NCBI RefSeq assembly: GCF_029846235.1
Contig: NZ_JARVWP010000015.1
Coordinates: 1-64,000 of the forward strand
Direction: 5' to 3'
From: Bradyrhizobium sp. CER78
Lineage (GTDB): Bacteria; Pseudomonadota; Alphaproteobacteria; Rhizobiales; Xanthobacteraceae
DNA length: 64,000 nt
Of this stretch, positions 42,377-50,634 are shown one piece after another. A model generated the notes under the pieces. It made no database searches. It had not been told where the DNA came from and saw only the letters and a program-made list of their open reading frames with translations. Position numbers and translations under genes: made by a program. Position 1 is the first letter of the stretch; each line of letters opens with the position of its first letter.

Positions 42377-43060
42377 TCAGCTCTTCAGCAGCGGATCGAT
42401 GTGCTTGCTGAATTCCTCGAACGAGGTCTCGCCCTTCAGCATCTCGCCATTGATGAAGAAGGTCGGCGTCGAGTTCACCTTCAGCACGTCGTTGGCGTAT
42501 TTCTGGTCGGCGGCGATCTTGTCGAGCAGCGTCTGATCCTTCAGGCAGTCCTCGACCTCCTGCTGGCTGAGGCCGGCCTGCTTGCCGATCCGGGTCAACG
42601 TCTCGGTGGTGTTCTTCATCACCCAGTCGTTCTGCTGGCGGAACAGCAGGTCGATCACGGCGAAGTACTTCGGCGCGTCATCCTTGGCGATGCAGCGCGC
42701 CAGCATCGAGCCGGCGGCGGCCTTGATGTCGAGCGGGAATTCGCGGAACACGTAACGGACCTTGCCGCTGTCGATGTAGGTCGACTTGATCTTCGGGAAC
42801 ACGGTCTCGTTGAAATTGGCGCAGTGCGGGCAGGTCATCGAGGCGTATTCAACGATGGTCACCTTGGCGTCCTGCGGGCCCAGGCCCATGTCCGGCAGCG
42901 ACTGCGGCTTGGCGACCTCGGCGGCGGTCTGCGCGAACGCGTCCGAGATCAGGCGCAGCGGCGACAGGCCGGCGAGGGCGGCAAGCCCGGTCAGCGAGAG
43001 AGCGGTGGTGAAAGCGCGGCGCGTGATGATCAAGGTCAGCTCCCGGATTGGCGCATTCAC
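42377..43060 (-). CDS. DsbA family thiol oxidoreductase
   Basis: A 227-residue periplasmic disulfide enzyme with the active site CPHC at residues 77-80 ('SMTCPHCANF') and the cis-proline in 'NSTPTFFING' (about 198-207). The N-terminus has a possible Tat or Sec signal ('ITRRAFTTALSLTGLAALAG', about 12-31, then 'AFAQTA'). Two starts are possible: a GTG at 43060 with no ribosome binding site, or a TTG at 43033 with 'gggagct' upstream; the second looks better to the eye. It resembles the single-domain DsbA-like proteins of alphaproteobacteria that lie near smc. Confidence 0.88.
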   Translation of the reverse strand: MNAPIRELTLIITRRAFTTALSLTGLAALAGLSPLRLISDAFAQTAAEVAKPQSLPDMGLGPQDAKVTIVEYASMTCPHCANFNETVFPKIKSTYIDSGKVRYVFREFPLDIKAAAGSMLARCIAKDDAPKYFAVIDLLFRQQNDWVMKNTTETLTRIGKQAGLSQQEVEDCLKDQTLLDKIAADQKYANDVLKVNSTPTFFINGEMLKGETSFEEFSKHIDPLLKS

Positions 43061-43156
43061 GCCACAATGAAGGGGGTCCCGAAAAAGAAGCCTTCGCTAG
43101 CTTGAAACGGCCATTGTGGCAATGCCGGGGTCTCGCGGCCGGCCTGCGGAAAAGCG

Positions 43157-43636
43157 TCAATTTCGCTTGATCGAGGCACCCAGCCGGGCCAGCGCCGCTC
43201 GCAGATCGTCGTCCTCCACGGCCCCGAGATTTGCCGCCTCCCGGGCCACGATTTTGGCGTCGGGCGGGCGCGGCCGCGCCGGGCGGCTGCGGCGCGAGAG
43301 GGGCGCCTGCCGGATCGTCAGGCGGCCGACCGCGTGCCAGCCGAAGAATCGGTTGACTCGTTCCAGGATCACGTCGGAGGAGTGCTGGATCTCGAGTGCC
43401 ATCGGCCCCTCGACCCGCAGCACCAGCGTCGCCGGCTCCTGGGGCTGGCCCTCCACCGGCCGCGGCCACTGCATCTTCAATGGCTCACAAAAGGTGGCGA
43501 TCCGCTCGCCCGCGATCTCGGTCCAGCGCGTCACCAGTTCGCGCGCGGCAAAGCCCTGCTTGGCGTAGGCGTCGGTGAAGACGTCGCTGAGCAGGATCGA
43601 CAGGGGCTTTGCGCTGATCGGGCCGGGTTTGGACAT
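43157..43636 (-). CDS. dciA: DciA-like DUF721 protein (replicative helicase loader)
   Basis: A 159-residue protein with the DUF721/DciA pattern: 'AARELVTRWTEIAGERIATFCEPLKM' region (about 30-55), 'TLVLRVEGPMALEIQHSSDVILERVNRFFGWHAVGRLTIRQ' (about 68-110). DciA loads DnaB in bacteria lacking DnaC. The C-terminal third is Arg/Pro-rich and probably disordered. The ATG at 43636 was chosen. It is divergent from mutY. Confidence 0.85.
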   Translation of the reverse strand: MSKPGPISAKPLSILLSDVFTDAYAKQGFAARELVTRWTEIAGERIATFCEPLKMQWPRPVEGQPQEPATLVLRVEGPMALEIQHSSDVILERVNRFFGWHAVGRLTIRQAPLSRRSRPARPRPPDAKIVAREAANLGAVEDDDLRAALARLGASIKRN

Positions 43637-43777
43637 GACGGGGTTATAGCAGCGGTGGCGATGTGGCCGAAACAATGTTCATCATTGTGGCGGCGTTTCC
43701 GCGGCCAGCAAAGAAAGACGTGGATGCCCGGGTCAAGCCTGGGCATGACGTAGCGGGATGTGCCTTAAGATGCGTCC

Positions 43778-44869
43778 ATGAGTTCGCGCGCGGCCGCCAA
43801 AACCAGATCGACCGACCAGCAGGCCAACCGCCCGGCGCGGCTGCTCGCCTGGTATGACCGGCATCGCCGCACGTTGCCGTGGCGCGCGAAGGCCGGGGAG
43901 CGGGCGGATCCGTACCGGGTGTGGCTGTCGGAGATCATGCTGCAGCAGACCACGGTGCGGGCGGTCGGGCCTTACTTCGAGAAATTCGTCGCGCGCTGGC
44001 CCGACGTCACCGCGCTCGGCCGCACCTCGCTCGACGACGTCCTGAGGATGTGGGCCGGGCTCGGCTATTATTCGCGGGCGCGCAATCTGCACGCCTGCGC
44101 GGTCGCGGTGACGGGCGATCATGGCGGGGCATTTCCGAACACCGAGGAGGGCCTGCGCGCGCTGCCCGGGATCGGGCCCTACACGGCGGCCGCGATCGCC
44201 GCGATCGCGTTCGACCGTCGCACCATGCCGGTGGACGGCAATATCGAGCGCGTGGTCACCCGGCTCTACGCCATCGAGGAGGCGCTGCCGCAGGCCAAGC
44301 CGCTGATCAAGCAGATGGCGGCAACGTTGCTCGGCCCGGCTCGTGCCGGCGACAGCGCGCAGGCCTTGATGGATCTCGGCGCTACCATCTGCACGCCGAA
44401 GAAACCGGCCTGCGCATTGTGTCCGCTGAATGACGATTGCGCTGCACGCACCCGTGGCGACCAGGAGACGTTCCCGCGCAAGGCACCGAAGAAGAGCGGC
44501 ACGTTGCGCCGCGGCGCTGCCTTCGTGGTGACGCGCGGCGGCGAACTCCTGGTGCGCTCGCGCCCGGAAAAAGGCCTGCTCGGCGGCATGACCGAGGTGC
44601 CCGGATCGCAATGGCAGGCCGGGCTGGAAGATGCTGCCGCACTTGCACAGGCGCCGGAACTCAAGGGCATGGCGCGCTGGCACCGCAAGGCCGGCGTCGT
44701 CACGCATGTGTTCACGCATTTTCCGCTCGAGCTCGTCGTCTACACCGCGAGCGTTGCGGCGCGGACCCGCGCGCCGGAGGGCATGCGCTGGGTGCCGGTG
44801 GCGACGCTGGACGGCGAGGCGTTTCCGAACGTGATGCGCAAGGTGGTCGCACACGGGCTCGACCTCTGA
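43778..44869 (+). CDS. mutY: A/G-specific adenine glycosylase
   Basis: A 363-residue DNA repair enzyme removing adenine opposite 8-oxoguanine. The N-terminal HhH-GPD domain shows 'PYRVWLSEIMLQQTTV' (catalytic glutamate), 'LPGIGPYTAAAIAAIAFD' (helix-hairpin-helix, about 123-140) and 'VDGNIERV' (catalytic aspartate). The [4Fe-4S] loop is 'CTPKKPACALCPLNDDC' (C-x6-C-x2-C-x5-C, residues 205-221). The C-terminal Nudix-like domain starts near 'RRGAAFVVTRGGELLVRSR' and recognises 8-oxoguanine. Complete. Confidence 0.96.
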   Translation: MSSRAAAKTRSTDQQANRPARLLAWYDRHRRTLPWRAKAGERADPYRVWLSEIMLQQTTVRAVGPYFEKFVARWPDVTALGRTSLDDVLRMWAGLGYYSRARNLHACAVAVTGDHGGAFPNTEEGLRALPGIGPYTAAAIAAIAFDRRTMPVDGNIERVVTRLYAIEEALPQAKPLIKQMAATLLGPARAGDSAQALMDLGATICTPKKPACALCPLNDDCAARTRGDQETFPRKAPKKSGTLRRGAAFVVTRGGELLVRSRPEKGLLGGMTEVPGSQWQAGLEDAAALAQAPELKGMARWHRKAGVVTHVFTHFPLELVVYTASVAARTRAPEGMRWVPVATLDGEAFPNVMRKVVAHGLDL

Positions 44870-44872
44870 CGC

Positions 44873-44910
44873 AAAACCGGTTCCCGCTTTTCCGGATCAG
44901 GCTCTGACCT
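44873..44910. repeat. Partial family D repeat
   Basis: A degenerate, half copy: 'aaaaccggttcccgcttttc' followed by 'cggatcaggctc', just after the mutY stop codon. Confidence 0.6.
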
Positions 44911-44968
44911 GCTGACACCATGCTGGCAGCAGCGCTCGGTTACGACCTCCGTCACAATGGAGGCCGCC

Positions 44969-45388
44969 ATGATCGCAACCGCACTCGACCACATTCCGAG
45001 ATCGCCCTGCGCAGACCTGCTCGGCTGACAGCTTGTCGACGCGCGTCCGCAGGACGGCTGGATCAGGATCGTCTTCGACGGCAAGCAGGATTTTTGCAAT
45101 CCGGCCGGCTTCATCCAGGGCGGCATGCTCTCGGCGATGCTCGACGACACGATGGGACCGGCGGTGTTCGTGATGACCGAGGGCAGGCTCTACACCACGA
45201 CGATCACGATGACCGTGAACTTCCTCGCGCCCGCCAAGCCCGGACCGATCACCGGCGAGGCCACCGTGACGCAGCTCGGCAAGACAATCGCCTTTGTCGA
45301 GGGCCGGCTGACTTCGGCTGAAGGCACGCTGCTCGCGACGGCGAGCAGCAGTATCCGCCTGGTGGAAGCGGCGCGGGCGCTGCGCTAG
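44969..45388 (+). pseudogene. PaaI-family thioesterase, interrupted by an in-frame TGA
   Basis: The frame from ATG 44969 reads MIATALDHIPRSPCADLLG, then a TGA at 45026-45028, then QLVDARPQDGWIRIVF, and continues without further stops through 'NPAGFIQGGMLSAMLDDTMGP', the active-site region of PaaI/hotdog thioesterases, to 45388. Family members usually have tryptophan (TGG) at the place of the stop, so a single G-to-A change explains it. The remaining 120 codons keep the family pattern, which suggests a recent lesion or a sequencing error. A shortened product from ATG 45125 would lack the N-terminal strand. The enzyme would hydrolyse acyl-CoA thioesters. Confidence 0.82.
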
Positions 45389-45410
45389 CGGCTTGCGCTC
45401 CAGCTTAATC

Positions 45411-45513
45411 CGTCACCCTGAGGTGCGAGCTCTTGCGAGCCTCGAAGGGTCGACGGCCACCGGCCGGGCCGTGCATGCTTCGAGACGCGCGTACCGCGCT
45501 CCTCAGCATGACG
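45411..45513. repeat. Interspersed palindromic repeat, family G
   Basis: Arms 'cgtcaccctgaggtgcgagc' and 'gcgctcctcagcatgacgg', with inner copies 'cctcgaagggtcgacggcc' and 'ccgggccgtgcatgcttcga'. The only copy of this family in the window. Confidence 0.8.
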
Positions 45514-45538
45514 GGGATAGATTGCAGCCGAGCCTAGG

Positions 45539-46804
45539 TCAGCCCGGCCGCTGCACGATCGGCGGCTTGGCGTTCAGCCCCTCGACCTGGAAGCCGGCGA
45601 CGCGCTTGTAGTTGGCGGCGATGTCTTCCAGCTCCTGCTGCGACAGCACGTCGGTGACGACCTTGAAGCCATCAGGCGCGCGCTCCTCGACCAGCTGCAT
45701 CACCTGCTCCGGGCCGTTGCGGCGGTTCAGCATCACGAGATCGGTGGTCGCGGGCCGCCGCTCGGCCTCATAGGCCAATAGCGCCGCCTGCGTCGCGCCA
45801 TGCGCCAGGATCTCGCGCGTCAGCGTGCGCGCATCCAGAATCGCCTGCGAAGCGCCGTTGGAGCCGATCGGGTACATCGGATGCGCAGCGTCGCCCATCA
45901 GCGTGACGCGGCCGAAGGTCCATTGCGGGATCGGATCGCGATCGACCAGCGGATATTCGTAGGCATGCGGGCAGTTCCGGATCAGGCCGGGTACGTCGAG
46001 CCAGTCGAAATTCCAGCTCTCGAACCACGGCAGGAACTCGTCGAGTTTTGCGGTGCGGTTATAGTCCTCGCGGCGCCACTGATAGGTCGGCGGCATGTGT
46101 CGCTCGGCGACCCAGTTGATGTCGAACTTGCCGTCGGCGCCGGCTTCCTTCGAGATCGGATAGCAGACGAACTTCAACGTCTCGTGGCCGGCCATGATCA
46201 TGGTACGGCCGGTCAGGAAGGCGTTGCCGCGGGTGATGCCACGCCACAGGATGCGGCCGTTCCAGATCGGCGGTCCTTCCTTCGGATAGAGCTTCTCGCG
46301 CACCGCCGAGTGGATGCCGTCGGCGGCGATCAGCACCGCGCCGTCATGGCCGCCCGCCGGCTTGCCGGTGGCGCGGTCGATGAAGTCGGCGCGGACGCCG
46401 TCCGCCGTCTCGCTCCAGCCGGTGAGGTGATGGCTGGTCAGGATGTTCGCAGCGCCCAGCCGCGCGGTCGCGGCATCGAGCAGCAGCTGTTGCAGCCGGC
46501 CGCGATGGATCGAGAATTGCGGCCATTTGTAGCCGGCCTCGAGCCCGCGCGGCTCGCTCCAGATCGGCTTGCCGTGCTTGGAGAAATAGGCGAGCTCGCG
46601 CGTGCGCACCGCCGACGCATCGAGCACATCGTGCAGGCCGAGCTCGATCAGTTCGCGCACCGCGTGCGGCAGCACGTTGATGCCGACGCCGAGCGGCTTC
46701 AGCTCGGGCACGCTCTCGAATACGCGGCAGGGCACCCCGATCTGGTGCAGGCTGAGCGCCAGCGTCAGCCCGCCAATTCCGCCACCTGCAATCAGTACAG
46801 TCAT
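45539..46804 (-). CDS. FAD-dependent monooxygenase
   Basis: A 421-residue class A flavoprotein hydroxylase. The Rossmann motif is 'IAGGGIGGLTLALSLHQIG' (about residues 4-22), the DG motif 'LIAADGIHSAVREKLYP' and the GD motif 'VTLMGDAAHPMYPIGSNGASQAILDA'. It resembles PhzS/salicylate-hydroxylase-type enzymes that use NAD(P)H and O2. The substrate is probably an aromatic acid but is unknown. The ATG at 46804 is the clear start; the frame is open further upstream only as a shadow. Divergent from a GST gene. Confidence 0.9.
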   Translation of the reverse strand: MTVLIAGGGIGGLTLALSLHQIGVPCRVFESVPELKPLGVGINVLPHAVRELIELGLHDVLDASAVRTRELAYFSKHGKPIWSEPRGLEAGYKWPQFSIHRGRLQQLLLDAATARLGAANILTSHHLTGWSETADGVRADFIDRATGKPAGGHDGAVLIAADGIHSAVREKLYPKEGPPIWNGRILWRGITRGNAFLTGRTMIMAGHETLKFVCYPISKEAGADGKFDINWVAERHMPPTYQWRREDYNRTAKLDEFLPWFESWNFDWLDVPGLIRNCPHAYEYPLVDRDPIPQWTFGRVTLMGDAAHPMYPIGSNGASQAILDARTLTREILAHGATQAALLAYEAERRPATTDLVMLNRRNGPEQVMQLVEERAPDGFKVVTDVLSQQELEDIAANYKRVAGFQVEGLNAKPPIVQRPG

Positions 46805-46978
46805 GAAAAGCCCTCTCGATTGGCCATGGTCATCGCACGGCGGCGGCGCCGCGGGCAAGGTCCGCGGCAGCGCGCGGGGTGGACGGCAGGGGATGCTGCC
46901 GCTAACGTCCGCCGCATCCCATAAAAAGGTAAGGGCCGGGTTCAGAGCGAACCGACAAGGCCCGCAGAGGACAACGTC

Positions 46979-47599
46979 ATGCTCAAGCTCTATACCGCCC
47001 CCGGCACCTGTGCACTCGCCTCCCACATCGCGCTGGCCGAAGCCGGCGCGCCCTATACGGTCGAGCGGCTCGACTTCAAGGTCAACCAGCAGAACAGCCC
47101 TGAGTATCTCAAGATCAACCCCAAGGGCCGCGTGCCGACGCTGGTGACCGATCGCGGCGTGCTGACCGAGACCCCTGCGATGCTGGCCTACATCGCGCAG
47201 ACCTATCCGCAGGCGAAGCTCGCACCGCTCGACGACGCCTTCGCATTCGCCAGGCTGCAGTCCTTCAATTCCTATCTGTGCTCGACGGTGCATGTCTGCC
47301 ACGCCCACAAGATGCGCGGCGCGCGCTGGGCGACGCAGGAGACGTCGTTCGCCGACATGAAGACGATGATCCCGAAGACCATGGGCGCTTGCTTCAACCT
47401 GATCGAGCGCGACATGCTCGCGGGACCGTGGGTGATGGGCGACAGCTACACGGTGGGCGACGCCTACCTCTATACGCTGACGCTCTGGCTCGACGGCGAC
47501 GGCGTCGACATCGCGACCTTGCCCAAGGTGAAGGCGCATCGCGCGGCGATGGAGCAGCGGCCGGCGGTGCAGAAGGTGCTGGCCGAGCAGAGAGCGTAG
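46979..47599 (+). CDS. Glutathione S-transferase, beta-like
   Basis: A 206-residue GST. The thioredoxin-like N-domain starts 'MLKLYTAPGTCALASHIALAEAG'; cysteine 11 corresponds to the active-site cysteine of beta-class GSTs (GTCALASH). 'NPKGRVPTLVTDRGVLTETPAML' supplies the cis-proline and the glutathione-binding S/T-E segment (TET). The C-domain holds 'WVMGDSYTVGDAYLYTLT'. It is divergent from the flavin monooxygenase; a shared detoxification role is plausible. Confidence 0.92.
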   Translation: MLKLYTAPGTCALASHIALAEAGAPYTVERLDFKVNQQNSPEYLKINPKGRVPTLVTDRGVLTETPAMLAYIAQTYPQAKLAPLDDAFAFARLQSFNSYLCSTVHVCHAHKMRGARWATQETSFADMKTMIPKTMGACFNLIERDMLAGPWVMGDSYTVGDAYLYTLTLWLDGDGVDIATLPKVKAHRAAMEQRPAVQKVLAEQRA

Positions 47600-47614
47600 A
47601 CGCCAAACATTCGG

Positions 47615-47740
47615 TGTCGTCCCGGCGAAGGCCGGGGACCCATAACCCCAAATCTTCTTTGTGGCGCGACGCTGGGGCCACAACCCTTCATCCCCAATTC
47701 ACAGCCGTGGTTATGGGTCCCGGCTTTCGCAGGGACGACG
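47615..47740. repeat. Interspersed palindromic repeat, family A (copy 5)
   Basis: Arms 'gtcgtcccggcgaaggccgg' and 'cccggctttcgcagggacga', between convergent genes. Confidence 0.88.
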
Positions 47741-47756
47741 GGGATAGAGCGCCGCG

Positions 47757-48674
47757 CTATGTGGCCTTCCCCGTCTCCAGCTCCCGTCCTGTCTCCAGCA
47801 TCAGCTTGCGCAGCCAGATCGAGCCCGGATCCATCTGTGCTCGCGTCGGGTAGAACATGTGCTGCTCGTCGATCCCGGGATCGAGCGGCGGCGTCACCGT
47901 CACCAGCGAGAGCTGCTTCGACAGCGCCGAGATCAGCCGGCGCGGCACGAAGGCGACGAGGTCGGTGCGCGCGGTGACGTGCAGCGCCTCGATATAGCCC
48001 GGCACCACCAGCGCGATCGGCCGCTCGATGCCCTTGGTGCGCAGCCAAGTGTCGATCAAATCCTCGTTCTGGCCGCGGATGATGACGGCGACATGGCGTG
48101 CGGCGAGGAATGCCTCGCGCTTCTTCAGCTTTGTGCCGGCCGGGTGGCCGCGGCGCACCGCGAGCGCGTCGCTGTCGGTGTAGAGCCGCTGGCGGTGAAA
48201 GCCCTTGAAGGAGTCACCGATCGAGATCACGAGATCGATGGTGCGGGCGAATTCGGGTGCGAAGATCGCGGGTCCCCGCCACGGCACCACGTCGATGGTG
48301 ACGTTGGGCGCAAGCCGCGTCACCTTCTCCATCAGCGACGGCATCAAGAGCTCGACCGCGAGATCGGGCATCATCAGGCGGAAATGCCGCTCGCTGCGCG
48401 CGGCGTCGAACTCGTCGGAGATGAACAGCGTGCGCACCTGGTCGAGCGCCTGCGCCAGCGGCAGCCGCAGCGCCTGCGCCCGCGGCGTCAGCTCCATGCG
48501 CGCGCCGTTGCGCACCAAGAGCGGGTCGCCGATCAGGTCGCGCAGCCGCTGTAGCGCGTGGCTGGTCGCCGGCTGCGACAAACGCAGCCGCATCGCGGCG
48601 CGGCTGACATTGGCCTCGCGCAGCAATGCGTCGAGTGCGACCAGCAGATTGAGGTCAAGCGAATTCAAATTCAT
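47757..48674 (-). CDS. LysR-family transcriptional regulator
   Basis: A 305-residue LysR regulator, with the winged HTH at residues about 5-60 ('LDLNLLVALDALLREANVSRAAMRLRLSQPATSHALQRLRD'), a form close to NodD/SyrM-type 'LSQPATSHAL'. The co-inducer domain follows, including 'HVAVIIRGQNEDLIDTWL'. The ATG at 48674 is the family start. The divergent gene is an NTF2-like protein, 151 bp away in an A+T-rich region; it is the probable target. Confidence 0.93.
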   Translation of the reverse strand: MNLNSLDLNLLVALDALLREANVSRAAMRLRLSQPATSHALQRLRDLIGDPLLVRNGARMELTPRAQALRLPLAQALDQVRTLFISDEFDAARSERHFRLMMPDLAVELLMPSLMEKVTRLAPNVTIDVVPWRGPAIFAPEFARTIDLVISIGDSFKGFHRQRLYTDSDALAVRRGHPAGTKLKKREAFLAARHVAVIIRGQNEDLIDTWLRTKGIERPIALVVPGYIEALHVTARTDLVAFVPRRLISALSKQLSLVTVTPPLDPGIDEQHMFYPTRAQMDPGSIWLRKLMLETGRELETGKAT

Positions 48675-48825
48675 CAGGTGAATATATATCATATCACCTA
48701 TCGATTGGAAGAATGCGCGTCGGTGCCGCATGGTCAGGAGGCAAGGCGTTCTCACGCGTAGCGAACCGCGGTTCGCGCGCAGCAGCGCCCGAGATCAGAG
48801 TCAACCCATCGCAAGGAGACGCGCC
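48675..48825. promoter_or_regulatory. Divergent promoter region, LysR regulator and NTF2-like gene
   Basis: 151 bp between divergent starts. It is visibly A+T-rich next to the regulator ('ggtgaatatatatcatatca') and a good ribosome binding site (aaggagac) lies before the NTF2-like ATG. LysR-type sites are expected here; no perfect T-N11-A box was picked out with certainty. Confidence 0.5.
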
Positions 48826-49248
48826 ATGAGCGCAGCCGACAACAAGAAACTGGTGCAGGAGATATTTGTGATCGCGGGCAGTCCCGATCCCGCGGTGCGC
48901 GAGAAATCGCTGTTCATGACTGTCCTTGCCGACGACGCGATCTGGACCGTGACCGGGCAGTATTCCTGGTCGCGTACCTTCACCGGCAAGCAATCGATCA
49001 TGACCGACCTGCATGGGCACGTCCGCTCGAAGCTGGTCGAGCGCGGCCGCACCGTCGCGCATCGCATCATTGCTGACGGCGACATCGTCGTGGTCGAGGC
49101 CAAGGGCAACAACCTCACCAAGGAAGGCCAGCGCTACGATAACGACTATTGCCTGGTGTTCCGCTTCGACGGCGGCCGGATCAAGGAGGTGCGGGAATAT
49201 TGCGACTCGGTCCTGACCGAGAAGGCGCTCGGCGCGTTTCCGGCATAG
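48826..49248 (+). CDS. NTF2-like (SnoaL-type) protein
   Basis: A 140-residue protein with the cone-shaped NTF2 fold pattern: 'NKKLVQEIFVIAGSPD' (first helix), 'ADDAIWTVTGQYSWSRTFTGKQSIM' (about 35-59), 'GDIVVVEAKGNNLTKEGQRYDNDYCLVFRFDGGRIKEVREYCDSV' (about 85-129). These proteins are isomerases, cyclases or hydrolases of small molecules; the active residues cannot be assigned. Start at ATG 48826 with 'aaggagac'. Divergent from its probable LysR regulator. Confidence 0.86.
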   Translation: MSAADNKKLVQEIFVIAGSPDPAVREKSLFMTVLADDAIWTVTGQYSWSRTFTGKQSIMTDLHGHVRSKLVERGRTVAHRIIADGDIVVVEAKGNNLTKEGQRYDNDYCLVFRFDGGRIKEVREYCDSVLTEKALGAFPA

Positions 49249-49280
49249 CCGCGCACCGCAAGAAGGCCGCACAAATGAAA

Positions 49281-49302
49281 ACGGCGCCCGTGAGGGCGCC
49301 GT
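49281..49302. terminator. Bidirectional terminator hairpin
   Basis: Stem 'acggcgccc-gtga-gggcgccgt' with perfect 9-bp arms, between convergent genes. On the plus strand it is followed by 'cttgctgt', on the minus strand by 'tttcatttg', so it could end both transcripts; the minus-strand side has the better T run. Confidence 0.7.
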
Positions 49303-49323
49303 CTTGCTGTCGTATCGATCGGC

Positions 49324-50010
49324 TTACGCCACCTTGTTCTTGAGGTGGCCGAACATGATGTCGCGGGCCGCGTCGTCCATCTCGGCCTTGAAGGTGTGCT
49401 TGTCCTTCAGCGCGATCGCGCGCGTCGCCGCCGGCCGCGCCGAGATCTCGTCGACCAGCCGCTTCACGTTCGGATACTTCGCGTAGCCTTCCTCGCCGAG
49501 GATGAACGGCGCCATCCGCGCCCAGCCCCAGAACGCCATGTCGACGATCGTGTAGCTGTCGCCGACCATGTAGCGCGATTTTGCCAGGTGATCGTCGAGG
49601 ATCTTGTAGTGGCGGTGCGCCTCATACTGGTAGCGGTTGTTGGCGTAGTCGAGGTCCTTCGGCGCGAAATGCTTGAAGTGCACGGCCTGGCCGGAATACG
49701 GGCCGAGGCCGGTCGCGATGAACATCAGCCATGACAGAGTCGCGGCGCGGTTGGCCGGGGTGTTGGCGGGCAGGAACTTGCCGTGCTCTTCGGCGAGGTA
49801 AAGCAGGATGGCGTTGCTGTCGAACACCAGCACGCCGTCATCGTCGATCGCCGGCACCTTGCCGTTCGGATTGACCTTCAGGAAATCAGGCGCGAACTGC
49901 TCGCCCTTGCGGGTGTCGACCGGAATCGCCTCGAACGGCAGGCCGGATTCTTCCAGGAACAGTGCGACCTTGTTCGGGTTCGGCGCGCCATTGAAATAGA
50001 ATTTGATCAT
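49324..50010 (-). CDS. Glutathione S-transferase (YfcG/YghU-like)
   Basis: A 228-residue GST. 'MIKFYFNGAPNPNKVALFLEESGLP' carries the asparagine/threonine region typical of the Nu-class disulfide-bond oxidoreductases (N-x-x-K-V); 'NPNGKVPAIDDDGVLVFDSNAILLYLAEE' is the glutathione-binding segment (cis-Pro and D-S). The C-domain has 'YMVGDSYTIVDMAFWGWARM'. The ATG at 50010 has 'gggag' upstream. Physiological role unknown. Complete. Confidence 0.92.
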   Translation of the reverse strand: MIKFYFNGAPNPNKVALFLEESGLPFEAIPVDTRKGEQFAPDFLKVNPNGKVPAIDDDGVLVFDSNAILLYLAEEHGKFLPANTPANRAATLSWLMFIATGLGPYSGQAVHFKHFAPKDLDYANNRYQYEAHRHYKILDDHLAKSRYMVGDSYTIVDMAFWGWARMAPFILGEEGYAKYPNVKRLVDEISARPAATRAIALKDKHTFKAEMDDAARDIMFGHLKNKVA

Positions 50011-50145
50011 GAAGTGACTCCCTTGGTTCTTGCGACCGGCGAGACGGGACGCGGCGGGGAAGGCCGCAGACGCGTCCCTCTTGCGCAAATTTCGCCGCAA
50101 CGCGCAAGCGACGAGTTTGTGAATCAGGGTCGCGTGCTGCGCTGG

Positions 50146-50472
50146 TCAGCCGGCCCAGAAGAAGCCCAGGATACCCACGACGACCAGCGCAATTCCCGCA
50201 AGGTCCAGCAAAGCGGCGGAGCGGGTCGCGGCATGCAGGTGCGAAAGCTGCGTCGCGCGCTCGGAGCCGCGGGCAAAGCCATGCACGATGATCTCTTCGT
50301 TGAATTCGCCATGCGCCTCGAGCGCGAGCGTCAGCCCAACGCAGACCAGCAGGATGCCGAAAATGATCAGGCCGAAGAATCCGAGCAGGCCGATCAGCAG
50401 CATCGGAAACATGCCGAGCAGGAAGATCGGCAGCAGCGGCACCAGCAGCAAAGTCTCGGATTGTCTTCGCAT
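50146..50472 (-). CDS. Small membrane protein, hypothetical
   Basis: A 108-residue protein with two long N-terminal hydrophobic segments (about residues 9-28 and 27-50, rich in L, G and F), a short hydrophilic loop containing 'EAHGEFNEEIIVHGFARG', and a last hydrophobic helix (about 86-107, 'AALLDLAGIALVVVGILGFFW'). No family was recognised. The ATG at 50472 is preferred; a TTG 24 bp upstream is possible. It lies alone between a GST and the methyltransferase gene. Confidence 0.65.
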   Translation of the reverse strand: MRRQSETLLLVPLLPIFLLGMFPMLLIGLLGFFGLIIFGILLVCVGLTLALEAHGEFNEEIIVHGFARGSERATQLSHLHAATRSAALLDLAGIALVVVGILGFFWAG

Positions 50473-50571
50473 CGGGGCGACCAATCGAAACGGCAAGTGA
50501 CGTCGCTCAATCTAGCCCCGCCGATATGATGCAACAAGGCGGCCCGCGTTCAAGACGGCGTCATTTCCATG

Positions 50572-50612
50572 CGTCATCCCCAGATGCGCAATTGCGCATC
50601 GGGGGAATGACG
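50572..50612. repeat. Short family B repeat
   Basis: A shortened version: 'cgtcatccccagatgcgcaa' and 'ttgcgcatcgggggaatgac', with the centre lost. Located just after the ccrM stop region. Confidence 0.75.
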
Positions 50613-50634
50613 AGTGGGGAGTTCTACGGCCCGC

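Noticed and set aside
46805..47683. Upstream extension of the flavin monooxygenase over the GST gene
   Set aside because: It is antisense to a clear GST gene; the Rossmann motif begins four residues after the ATG at 46804.
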